A program made the translations under genes and the position numbers. This document shows, one piece after another, positions 10,001-20,400 of a DNA stretch of 30,946 nt. The DNA comes from Heterotrichella gracilis (lineage: Eukaryota > Sar > Xanthophyceae > Tribonematales > Xanthonemataceae). The stretch covers positions 1-30,946 of the forward strand of contig JAULBX010028305.1 of assembly GCA_032358255.1 (NCBI GenBank), read 5' to 3'. The notes below the pieces were generated by a model. That model was given only the letters and a program-made list of their open reading frames with translations, was not told where the DNA came from and searched no databases. Position 1 is the stretch's first letter; each line of letters opens with the position of its first letter.

Positions 10001-11046
10001 ATGGTGGGCAGTGATTGCATGGAGGATCCAACTGGGACATCATATATCATTTATTTAGGCAACTTGGTACAAATTTAACTATTAAATGAATTTCCATTTT
10101 TTCTGGATGGTAATAATAATCTTGTTGATTTCTGTTAGGTGCACCTTCGGCAGCACCGTCACCCTCTCGCAACCCAACGCGCGCACGCTGGACGCCTCCA
10201 CTGCCCGCGCCACCATCAACCTCGTCCAAGAGGAGGAGGTGCTGCCAGGTGGCGACACGCGCCTCACACCCACCACCCACTCGCTGCTGAGCCAGCTGTG
10301 GCCCTCAAACTGCACCATCATAGGCAATTCCTCAGCCCCGCTTGAGCTGATGGCAAACACCATGGCGGTGGAACGATTTCTGCAGGTGGGTCCAGGTCTT
10401 GAGTGCCTATAACTGAGTCATTATAGGCATGTATTTTAACACCTCACAGGTACTGGCGCATGCACACGCCATATCGCACGACAGCTGCATGCAGGGACAT
10501 TTACAGGAATGCATGTTACAATGCATGGTAGCCTTAAATTCTGCCTCTGTGCGTCCTCTTCCTCATGGCAACTACCACGGCAGTGGTGCGGTTCTTGCAG
10601 GTGGGGCCAGGTCTTGAGTGCGGACAGCTGCATGTAGGTACATGGTGTTTAGTACTGCATTGCCGATGTTTAAATCCCAGGCGGGCCCAAGTTAAAAGCC
10701 CAGGCCCCAGGATTCAAAGCGGCAGCAGCACATGCAGTAACACGTAGCAGTAGCACGTAGGACGTAGCAGTAGCACATGCGGTGCGCAACATGCTGCAGT
10801 GGCGTGTCAGTATTAGATGGTGCATGATGCTGTCACGGTTTGCATTAATAATCTGCATGCCGTTCAATTATTGCCGGTTACTCCAACTCCCGGTTTCCAA
10901 CCAGCAAGAGCTGATGAGAGCGCAACCACGTTGTCTTGCAGCTCAAGGTGTTGCACAAGCGCGCCGTGGCTCCACACCTGGTGGTGGATGTCATCCTTGC
11001 AGATGTGGCCAACATCATGCTGAGCTACAGGAGGGAGGCACGATAG
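7099..11046 (+). CDS. Secreted/Golgi sulfotransferase-like protein, complete, seven exons
   Basis: Exons 7099-7345, 8007-8129, 8391-8568, 9056-9169, 9627-9899, 10139-10385 and 10942-11046 join in agreeing phases into 428 aa. The ATG begins a typical signal peptide (SLALLAVLACL, then SPASA, about residues 8-25). Next comes QALVMGVHGAKTSLVTRLL (61-79), matching the 5'-phosphosulfate loop of sulfotransferases that begin v-x-G-x-h-x-(S/K)-G/T-S. CPWLVKDPR (165-173) and VCVLVWRHPAEVV (189-201) fit the KDPR and 3'-phosphate-binding (R-x-P) motifs. The serine usually found eight residues after that arginine is a glycine here (G203). The C-terminal 150 residues show no motif I recognise. The likely role is PAPS-dependent sulfation of a glycan or protein in the secretory pathway, but the glycine leaves catalysis open. 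Introns are GT-AG; exon 4 follows a (GT)n run instead of a pyrimidine tract. Confidence 0.82.
7396..7450 (+). repeat. Junction echo of sulfotransferase exon 1 donor
   Basis: GGTGCATGGTGCCAAGACCA through CTTGGTGAG repeats the last roughly 55 bases of exon 1 with its donor (7298-7350). Changes include GCGCC to GTGCC, CAGC to CAAC and GTTGCTAG to ATGCTTG. The donor GTGAG is intact, so it is a potential alternative 5' splice site. Confidence 0.85.
7728..7940 (+). repeat. Two junction echoes of exon 2 acceptor with telomere-like runs
   Basis: GGGTTT...GATCGGCGCGGCCTGATGGTGGG (7728-7775) and GGGCGGGCGAGCGCCGTGGCCTGATGGTGGG (7828-7862) copy the start of exon 2 (GGGCGGGTGAGCGGCGCGGCCTGATGG, 8013 on). 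Between and after them are TTTAGGGTTTAGGG (7735-7755, 7782-7800) and CCCTAAACCCTAAAC (7918-7933). The orientation of the telomere-like motif switches within the intron. The copies keep the strand of the exon. Confidence 0.8.
8153..8258 (+). repeat. Telomere-like run plus junction echo of exon 2 donor
   Basis: Three full TTTAGGG units (8158-8178) and degenerate ones are followed by GGGAGCGCTGGGACCCATAC and CGTCAGCCACCCAGGTGCG (8192-8257). The latter copy the last 60 bases of exon 2 and its donor (8070-8135). The reading frame in the copy stays open over the copied part and its GT donor is intact. Confidence 0.85.
9415..9570 (+). repeat. Two junction echoes of exon 5 acceptor
   Basis: GCAGGTGGCTGCACCTCA-CCTGGACATGTGGATGTC occurs three times: 9419, 9498 and 9624. 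Only the last opens the full exon 5. The spacers contain CACCCTAAACCCTAAT and TACACCCTGCACC or CCCTAAACCCTACACCCTGAACCC. Both upstream copies have a usable acceptor. Skipping to them would add sequence that reaches an in-frame stop before exon 5, so the last site must be used to make full protein. Confidence 0.88.
10576..10625 (+). repeat. Junction echo of exon 6 donor
   Basis: CACGGCAGTGGTGCGGTTCT then TGCAGGTGGGGCCAGGTCTTGAGTGC repeats the last bases of exon 6 and the first 25 of intron 6 (10361-10410). The copy lies about 200 bases downstream in intron 6 and keeps the GT. Confidence 0.8.
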
Positions 11047-11994
11047 GTGACGGGCAACCTAGTAGGTGATGGGGGACACCTGGCGCAGCAGGAGGCCCTT
11101 GCTTATAAGGCATTGCCCGGCAGGACCCCTTGCCGCTTGTGTATGGTATGAGGGTGCCTTGGCGTTCGGCAATTGCGTGTATGCCCTATTGGCATGCCAT
11201 AGCAAGGGACTCGAAGCCATTAGACTGGGGCTGATGTTGTCATTTAATCAATGTCATTGATCAGCAGCTGCTGCAGGGCCTGGGCCTACCATAGTTGACT
11301 TGGGGGCTATGCGTAGCTGCTAACCCGCGTTTAACGCGTATAACTTTTGGCATCTACGCCTTTGGCATCTATTTTCTTTGCTTCCTTTCCTTAGTACCAA
11401 AGCAGTTAAATTTCGTGATACATATATTGCATCTCATGTGTGCCAGCTGTACTTCTGTGCCACAGTCACTGTGTTGCATCGGATCAAGATCATCAGTCTG
11501 AGAATGCCTAGCTACTGGCAGGGCCACATACAGGTGCACACACGGCGCAGGGACTAGAACAAACAGGCCACAAGGTACTTGTAATTTGCAGTGCCCAATG
11601 ATGCGTCAATAGGTGGTCCAGGTTTAGGGAAAAGGCAGGGCACTGGGCTGGGCAAAGTGGCCTTGGCTAATAGCAGAGTACTTTTCAAGACTTAAGCCTT
11701 TCAAGCCTTTGAACCGAAAACAGTACAGTATGTAATCTTTGCACACAGGAATATCGCAGCGTGGCAAGTGTGTTTTCTCTCTCACCGGCAGCCAACCTAT
11801 GGCACCAGATTGGGCAAAGGCAGGAGCATGAGGTTGCGAGGTATGTGTGTTCAGTCACGTAAGGGAAAATACAGCAGCCCGGAAAAAAACGCACTAAGGT
11901 GCTACTACACAGGAAAGAATCCCCAATCCTTATACAACCCATGCCCGATCCGACCCGAGCAAGCCCTGCCACCTTGGTCGTAGCTCAAGTGGTT
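11047..11994. other. Intergenic region between convergent genes
   Basis: This is the 3' flank of the seven-exon sulfotransferase gene and, on the other strand, of the Sel1-repeat gene. I see no open frame with a recognisable domain, no RNA gene and no long repeat. TGTAA-type polyadenylation signals could not be assigned with confidence. Confidence 0.5.
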
Positions 11995-13062
11995 TCAGAT
12001 TTCACAGTACACCCCCGCCATGCGGTATCCCCTTGCCCTTGCCCGCTCGATCCACTGCTTGCCCAGCTCAGGGTCTGCCTCGCACCCGTAGCCCTCCACC
12101 AGCATCTGCCCCAACAAGGCCTGCATTTTCTGCACGCAACAGGCAATGGTTGGTGTCGATGAGCTACCATGGAAGGGTGGAACGTGTGGGCGAGCAATGT
12201 TGGCGCTGCTCGTCGCCCCGGGCAAGGGGTGGTTGGGTGCAAAGCTGAAACCCCCACCAGCACCTGCCCAAGCAGGGCCTGAAGTTTGTGACCGCAGCAG
12301 CAACAGGCAAGGGGGTTGGTGGGCTGCCATGCTGGCAAGGCCAATATATGGTCAAGCTGCTTGCCCAGAAACTTTGATGAATGGGGTGCTTAGCACTGGT
12401 TCAGAACATGCCGTGGGTTGCCAGATGCATGATTGAACGCTTGGCTGTCATGACTGAATTCGTTACTGGGTTCTATGTCATATGGAAGATGCACTTTCGC
12501 TTTGATATGTACCGGTGCTACACGCCCATGGCGTCCACCTACTGGGTTGCCCTGGAGTGAGCTGTATGCTCAACCACACAGCAAAGCTTACCACATCGCC
12601 TCGCTTTGCCTCCCGCAGCGTCTCCTCGTACCAGCGCTTGACCAGGTCCTCCACCACCAGCCCTAGCTTGACAGCACGGGGCGGGCCACCGGGTGCCGCT
12701 GGCTGCTGGGCACCTTGGCTGCTCTCACCTTGACCTGGAACCAAACAGGCCCTAGTGACATCCACAGCAAAAGCCACTGGTGTAGACACATCCATCAGGT
12801 CTGAAGTAGGACCCAGTGCAACCTAGTGTGGGTGTTTACTGTAGCCTGGTTTTCGTTGAGGTGCAAGCTGCAATGCAATGCATGCATGCTGAGTTTTTCT
12901 TTTCAAACGCAGGGTACCTTCTTCCGGTTGGGCGTTTTCCATCTGCTTGGCCCCGGCCCCAGCTGTGCTAACAGCAAAGGCCCGCCTGTTGGTATGACAC
13001 TGCAAGGGAGGAGGTATGTCCGTGAGTGTGGTTAACAGCATGTGACGTGGCTGGGAGTACAT
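11995..13062 (-). CDS. Small Sel1-repeat protein with transit-peptide-like N-terminus
   Basis: Exons 13062-12918, 12734-12592 and 12129-11995 (stop) join in agreeing phases into 140 aa. Residues 1-45 lack acidic residues apart from one Asp and are rich in Arg, Thr, Ser and Ala (for example RRAFAVSTAGAGAK), like a chloroplast or mitochondrial transit peptide. A Gln/Pro/Gly-rich linker follows. Residues 89-131 contain one Sel1/TPR-like repeat: AKRGDVKMQALLGQMLVEGY, then GCEADPELGKQWIERARARG, matching A-x-x-G-x-x-x-A-x-x-x-L-G-x-x-(y)-x-x-G-x-G-x-x-x-D-x-x-x-a-x-x-W-x-x-k-A-x-x-x-G. Sel1 repeats usually mediate protein binding and come in series; a single one here is unusual. The first ATG was chosen because exon 1 is open from it; upstream exons remain possible. 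The strongest support is the exact phase match and the Sel1 motif crossing the last intron. Confidence 0.7.
12251..12310 (-). repeat. Junction echo of Sel1 gene exon 3 acceptor
   Basis: CCACCAGCACCTGCCCAAGC, AGGGCCTGAAGTTTGTGACC and AGCAACAGGCAA repeat the start of exon 3 and its acceptor (12096-12146: CCACCAGCATCTGCCCCAAC and so on). The copy lies about 140 bases upstream in gene direction, in intron 2. Confidence 0.75.
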
Positions 13063-14423
13063 GCATCATGATGGCACGGGACTCGGGCTCTCCAGAACAG
13101 AAACACACACCTAACCAAGCAGGTGGCAGACTACAAGTATTAGAAAAGAGCAGATGTACAAGCGTACCTGACTATTGGTATGGAAGAGGGGAAGAGCTGC
13201 TTCCCGTTTGCTGTGTATCCTGAAGTACGCTGGCCCAGTGCTTTGACTGCCCTGTGTACACAGGTGAAAGTTGTCTACACTATCTGCCTTCAACCCTCAA
13301 TGCGTAGCTGGCAAGGACAGTCTCGTTCAGGCCTTGTTGGTGTTTGCGGTTAAGAGGGTTTCAGATGTTTTGGCCAAGGAGTGTGTTCAGCCATAAAGGT
13401 GTGAGTGGATGACACTTTAATAGAAGCACATACCTGTTCAGCTAGCCGTAGAGTGTGTGCAGAAGGTAACTCATGTCTACAAAAAGAGAGGCGTGAAGCT
13501 AGCGCTATCAGGCGAGTCATGCTCAAATTGTTGCCATATGTCCAAACGATAAGCAGAGAGTCCTGGGGTGTGCGCTGTGCCTACGAACTGACGCATCGGA
13601 GCAACTGGTTTGCAAGTTGGGGAACTGCAGGTTGCTTTAAGGTCTTGGTGAAACAGGTCAGACCATGCATTGCCACAAGTGGAAGAAATATCTTTAATTG
13701 TTTTTGCACAAAAAAGTAAAAATTGCTAATAAAATACCTTCACTTGAAGGGCTCTGATGCTCTCCAATGATACATTCTGCCAACCTGCCACAGTAAAGGA
13801 CTTGTTGTTCAAACATATGTTCTTTGTTTGGGCGAGGCGAGGAAACTCTGTATCGTCAAGGTGCACCCAGGGTGCACCCAGCTCGTAGAAACCTTCTTTT
13901 TTCCTGGTTTCGGAACCAGCTGGAGCTGGATATCCTCGTCCCTGCACAGCCATCCTCAAAAACTTGTTGGCACCACACGTCTTTTGAACCAGCTCCGCGC
14001 GTTCACCAACCCGGAACTGGCACAAAAGACGGTACGGCATTTTGTACGGACACTTGCCTCCCTGCACGCAGACTTGGGTTGGCGCTGCAGGTTGCTGTGA
14101 CCTTTATCAACCTATTGCAAACGACAACCTGAGCTGCCTATCTTGTGCGACCAGGGCTGGAACTCATATGCATGCATATGGCCTCTGGTCACCAATATAC
14201 TCCACTAAACCACCACCAAGGGGCATGAAAAGGCCAAATTACGTACCCATGTACACCCCTTGCCAGCACCTGTTAACCTCACTTGCTACGCAGGCAGCAT
14301 GGGACAGGGCCTGAGGGCAATTAGCCCCTCGGTCGGGATGGCCCACCCACACTTCCGGGGGCACCCCACCCCACCCAGGGCCCCCCACCCCCCTCCCGCC
14401 CAGCCCCGCCACCAGCCACAGTA
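13063..14423. other. Region upstream of two divergent genes, with unassigned open frames
   Basis: This lies between the Sel1 gene start (minus) and the helicase start (plus), so both promoters are expected here. A minus-strand frame is open from about 14067 to 13726 and a plus-strand one from 13824 to 14132. The minus frame has no ATG at its start, could be an internal exon (a CTGCAG acceptor near 14085, a donor near 13733), and matches no family I know. CATATGCATGCATATGG at 14167-14182 is palindromic. I assign no gene here. Confidence 0.4.
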
Positions 14424-17400
14424 ATGTACACCCCTCCGCCATGGCCACCCCACCAGATGGCGGCCTACCCCCAGCCCCAACCCTACCTGGGACCCTACCC
14501 AGAACCCCCACCGCCCGGCACCTTTGGGCCCCCGGGATTCCCGGTCCCAATGCACCCTGGGGGCGGTCCCCAGCTGGGCCAATGGATGGTACCACAGAAC
14601 ATGCCGGGGATGCACATGCCGCTGTACCCGCCGCCCGGCTACTACCCCGGCATGGTGCCGGGGCAAGGCATGATGCCGGCGCAAGGCATGATACCCGGGC
14701 ACAGCCCGGTGTACCCGCCCGGCATGCCGCCGCCCCACCTCCCGCACTCCTTCGCCGCAGTGGTGGCCAGCGGCAGCAACCCCAACCCCCCACCGCGGCC
14801 TCCAATGGCCCCCCCGGGATCTCCACCACCGCCGCCACCACCCGGCAGCGCTGACCACCCTCCTGGCCCATACCCGCACCCGCACAATGCCGACACCATG
14901 ACAGTGCAGCTCCGGCAGCTCGTGGGGCACATGCAGGGGGGCGCCGTGGCGGTCAACGCGCCCATGCCATGGACGCCCCTCCCAATGGCGGACATGCACT
15001 CGGTAACCTCCACCACAGACACCCACTCACCACCTCCCCACCCCCCACCCCGCCCCCCACCCACCACCGAGCACCCATCCCCGTCCAAACCGCGGCATCA
15101 ACACACTCCCGCAGCCCGTACCTCTGGCCTTCCGACAGCCAGGCCGAAGGGCAAGGGGGGAATGTTAGAGCGGGTGCAGGAGCTTTTTCCACGCCTGCCC
15201 CTCCCCCTGCAGCACCATGTGTCCTCCCGGGCGGAGCAGGCGGGTGGGTATGGTGATGAGGGGGCCCTGGTACAGCTGTGCAAGGGGGCGCTGGATGCGC
15301 TGCAGCGCACCTACCTGGAAGGTATGGGGGCCCATATGGGTGGATTGCAGTTGGGAAGGAACTCCTGGTGTGTCTCATGGACCCACACTGCCTCGCGCCA
15401 TGTGTCCAGCATTTTGCGTGCATGTGTTCCGTGTCGATTCGTGTCGCCTTCAGGCGAGTTAAATAAACGATTATTTATTGAAAATATTCTAAAAATAATT
15501 TATTGATAACCTAGGCTCTTGAGGTTGAATGATTTTCCCGGCAAATCTGGACCCTTAAGGGTTATAGCATGAACGAGATTCTTTTTTCTGGAGTACTGTT
15601 TACTCCTGTAAGTACTGAGCATGATGTGCTGCATGCATAATCTTCCCCCCCTCCTCCCCGTGAATCAACACATGGGAAGCATAATACCTTTCATTTCCTC
15701 CCTCTTTCCCGCAGGCGAGCAAGTGCGGATGTCATGTGGGTGCGACCTGTGCACCAGGGATGTGAAGGGGGGGGGCACGGCGGCGGCACGTGCGGCGCAC
15801 TCGCGCAGGGACAGCGACCTCACCTCGGCACTTGAGGAGGTGCTTGTGCGCCCCGAGCTAAGGGTGCCGGTGCTGGCGGGAGGTTCGGGTGCGGCGGCGG
15901 GTCTGCCCCTGCCGCCTCCACAGGTGGGTGGTGATGGTGTGGGTGGTGGTGGTGGTAGTACTTATGCATGCTAATCTGGAATGCACATAGTTTACTTACA
16001 TACTTACTGGCTGTTATTGGTGTAGATGAACCCATGCTACATATATATTTGCCAGGGTGTGGCCCTCCCCCTCCCAGCTCCCTTTACTTCTCGGGCCAGC
16101 GGCGCAATGACCACTCACATGTAATGATCCCCTGTCCTCATTACCTGTCATTTGCACATGCATTGACATAAGTGCACTGATTACTGGCCGTAGAGTAGTC
16201 CTGATGAGGATGTTACATTTATACCGTGCAGGGTGTGGCCGGGCCCCTGCCCACTGCTCTGCAAACCTACCTATCCGGCCAGCGGCGCGATTTCCTCATC
16301 CGGGACGCAATCCAGGACCTCAAATCCCTGTACGTGGACATCTCCACATCCCCATGCGCGCTGCGCGTGTCCCCAGACATTGATTTCGGGATTAAGCAGC
16401 TCATCAAGCTGTCCCCAGAAACACTCACCAACGCCGCGGGGACCGCCGCGCAGCAGCTGGGGACCTCGGGCCCCTCCTGGGCCCCCGGCAATTTCCTCAC
16501 GTCCCGGATTCCGGACGTTTTGGACCTCCTGGGGCTTCGGGAATCTGCCCTTCGGGGCGGGGATGATGTCAGCGCTGTGGCTGCGGCTGCTGCCGCCATG
16601 TCAGCGGCCCGCGCAGGGGGGGAGGTTGCATCAACTTCTGGGGAGGGAAAGGCTGTGGGTGGCAAGCCTGTGTTGGATCACGCGTTTTACTTTCGACAGG
16701 CAAGTGGGCTGGGTATAATTGCATTTATGGGGGAAGAAAAGTGTAATTGTATTGCATCATGGCATGGGTTATGTGATTTGGTAAATTTAATGAGGACTTC
16801 GGGTCTGCAACATTCGAGAATTGTTTACCCAAGTGATGGCTGGCTGTGCTGTTTAGGAATGGAACACAACTGGTCACGGACTGGTAATAATTTGCCACAT
16901 TACCATTGAGCTTGGGGCAGATGACCAGGTGGTCCTGGTGGATGATGTGTGTCCGCAGCCGCCCAAAACCCTCAAACCCTAAATTCCTTTCTATCCAGGT
17001 CACCATTGAGAACGGTTCTGATGACGAGGTGGTTCTTATTGACGTGGGCACGCAGCCGTCCTACCGCCACACATTTGCTGTTCTCGATGACGCCAACCTG
17101 GCTGGGGAGGTGCACGAGGGGCCGCCACCTGGCGTGCGCCTGGCCCCAGGTGAGCTTTAGAGCAGGGGTGTACGGGCCAAGTGTGCCATGGGATGTAATC
17201 ATTCCCCCCCCTCATCTCTTCCTCATTTCGTTGGGTTTTACTTAAGACCTCTCAAATCTTTGTAATCTGGTTCTTTTCTGACTTGTGCTTGATGGCGCGA
17301 ACTGGCTGGGGCGGTGCATGAGGGGCCGCCAGCTGGGCCGCCAGGCCTAGCGCCGGATGAGCATACATGCTTTGCCTGGTGCCAGCATGTCCTTAGTACA

Positions 17401-20400
17401 AGCCTGGCTGTGGCGCTCAGTTGCACGGATGTCAGGCAATATGACTCCATGCAAATTGTTGTGGAGGTAGCACTAGTTACCACTCACCTAGACCAAAATG
17501 CAGTGGCGCGCATGACCCACATGGCTGCTGTCACTTGAAAATGCTTAAAAGCATCAGAAAAGAACTCGTTTATTGGTGCTGCGCGCAGGCTCCCAGTACA
17601 GCCTGACAGTGGCACTGAGCTGCGTGGATAGCAGGCACCGAAAGTTCGAATGTGGGCTGCTGCGCCAGCTCCTCCTGCTCACTTGTGCCGTGAAGCGAAG
17701 CTCCGCCCTGGGATCCCAGCTGGAGCACCTGGGGGCCAAGCACGTGACCGCGCCTGCGGTGGTGTGGAACATGAAGCCGAGTTCAAATTCAAATTCAAAT
17801 TCGAATATGAATATGAATTCGAATTCAAACGCGGGGGCGGAGTGGACGGTGTTTGTGCTGGGGCGGAGGGTGTCCGCTGCATTGCTGCGGCGGGTGCAGG
17901 TGCGTGATGGGTGGGTGGGGGGAGGGGAGCGGAGGATTGGGGCGCAGGTACACTGGGTGGATTGTCCTTTGTAATGGCTGCATTCTTGCATGCATTAGAT
18001 AACCCCGCTCAGTCGCGTGCACCCAACAAATGTGCATGTAAATGGGCCAATTACCTTGCTAATTTGGCTGTGCTGCTGGAACGCATGTAAGTCTAGGTGT
18101 AATACCTATATGTCGCACTTATCCTCTCCTGGCCCTTATCCCCAATCGCACAGGTTTTCAAGAACATGCGGGATGTGGAGGCGCGCCCCTTCATATTTAA
18201 GCGTACATGTTGTACTTATGTTCCCCTCGGCCCCTTGTCCCGGCAGGATTTCAAGACCATGCTGAATGTTGAGGCGCGGCCCTTCATCTCCGAGTCCATG
18301 CGCCGCCTCTTTGACGCGCACTGCACCGCCTACCATTCCCTCCCCTCACTCACCTTGCGGCTGCACGGGAAGGTGAAGGGGGGGGAGCAAGGGGAGGCGA
18401 AGGGGGTGGACCAAGAGGGGGGGGACGGTGTCTCACCGGCAAGGGAGCAACAGGTGGGGGGTTTGAGGTGGGGGGGGATGTGTGTATGTGGGGTGATTGA
18501 AGAGTGAGAGGGTGAGGGCTGTGAAGCAGTTGGGTGTGGTTGGGGGGCAGGGGGTTGAAAAGGTGTGATGCAGAGAGGGAGGCGGCATGCATTAGCCGCC
18601 ATAAATCATCAAAATAACGAGAGGAACTATCCCAAAACCTAGAACCTGCCGTGACCACGGTCCAAAACCCTGGTAACCTTAACTTCTACTGCCCCGGCCA
18701 AAACCCTCGTAACCCTGCGCAGGGTCGTGCCGCCGCCCAGCTTCTTAAGCGACGGGTGGAAGCTTCCTCCCGCGCGCCGCCCCCCACCGCGCTGCCCACC
18801 CGCCAGATGACTCGCCTGCTCATGCTGGAGGAAGCTGCCATGGAGCTAGACATGAAGCGGTGAGGGAAACCCTAAAACCTACACTTTAAACTCTTAGTGC
18901 TTCAATCAAAATGGAAGTGGATGAAATAATTTGAAGGTGGATGGGTAAATAAGAATCTACCGGTTTGAGTATTTTTGCGAATCGGTGCGTGTGTAAACAA
19001 GCACGACTTGTTAAACAGAGCATGTGAGGCACATGGCAGTGGGGCCTTATAGGTTAGAACTGAGGCCACACTCTCCCCATAAGGGCTGTCATTTCCCCTG
19101 ACCCTCTGATGCTTCCCGCAGGTACGACCTGTTCAGTGTGCGGGTGCGCTTTGCGGTTGTGGCTCGGGGCCAGCGGCGCTTTGCACTGGTGGCCACCCCT
19201 CCTAACAGGGCATTCCCACCACTGGGGGGTCTGCCCGAGCTGTCCAGGAAACCCTACCGAGGGCCAAGCCTGGATGAGATGTTCCCCAATTCAGGTAACA
19301 ACTTTTGCTGGAGTTGAGTGCAAATCCTACCGCAGCGAGTGCCACCATCCACATTATCGACAACCAGTGAAATAGAGCTCCCCAACGGGGCAAAACTTGA
19401 CCCCTAGCCCCACCCAAAATTGCGCCCATGCCCCCATGCCCCGTGCTGGCTGTTTGGATGTGCCTGATCTCTCATCCTAATCTGAACCCTAACCCAGGGT
19501 CTCCTCTCAAAGGACCCAAACATCTGCTGGCCGTTCTGGATGTGCCTGGACTACCGGAGGGCCGACCGGGCCTGCTATTTGGGGATGCCGTGTACATTCG
19601 GAGAGCCGCGCAGATGGCGGTGGAGTATGCAGGGGCAGTGGTGGAGACGGATGGCAGCACCTGCTTTGCAGCAATGCCGGAAGAGTTTTTCGCAGCCATG
19701 ACACCGGCGGAAAGTGGTGCGGTGTGGAGGGGAGGGGTTTACGGGGGGACGCAGTGGGTATTACAATGCTATACACCTGACCTGTGTTATCATCCTGTAC
19801 TTCCACCATCATTGTTACTTTTTTTGACATGTTCCTTGTTGCTAAATGCTGTTTGTACATCTGTGGTGCCCCTGCTTATTGCTTGAGGCCCATCCCATTT
19901 TCTAGCGCCACAAGCATGGGTCATGATCCCCATCCGACTGACGTGTGGCTACAGGCAAGAATCAGTCACTCTTATAAGGTTCAGGCAAATTTGAGTCAAA
20001 ACCTGTGAGGGGAGATTTCACCCGTTCAGGCTTTAGATCAAACCCTTCAACTCTTAAACCCTTAGCCTAGACCTTGAACCGTACACCTTGCTGTGTGGCT
20101 GCAGCTGAAAAGACGTTACTCGAGGGCTTGGTCCACGTACGCTTTGGCTTTGATCGGGGCTCGCTGCGGCGCATGCAGCGGGCGATAGAGGCCCTGGGCA
20201 GCGGTTCCCCTCCCCTGCACACCCTGCTTCTCCCCCCTGACCAGCTGGAACCCACGCACTACAAGGTAGGGGTTTAGGCAAATCTAAGGTGGAGATTGTG
20301 CCTTTTGGTTTTCTCCCTGCCTTTTGCCCAGTGCCATCCATCCCCCACTCTGGAAAGACAGGAGATCATGTTGGCTACCTGCTAGTGAGTACAGTCACAT

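Noticed and set aside
10640..10690. tRNA-like 3' half (GTTTAAATCCC)
   Set aside because: There is no matching 5' half or anticodon arm; probably chance or an old SINE remnant within intron 6.
13168..13293. Possible additional 5' exon of the Sel1 gene ending in phase 0
   Set aside because: The frame starts without ATG and its phase fits only by choice. The ATG at 13062 gives a simpler first exon with a transit-like leader.
13726..14096. Minus-strand open frame with possible acceptor and donor
   Set aside because: It lacks an ATG, matches no family I know and cannot be joined with certainty to the Sel1 gene, so it was mentioned but not called as a gene.
14239..15088. Long minus-strand open frames of 148-246 codons
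   Set aside because: They are antisense shadows of the GC-rich, proline-coding first helicase exon. Their Arg/Gly/His-rich translation is what the complement of CCN codons gives, and no domain is visible.
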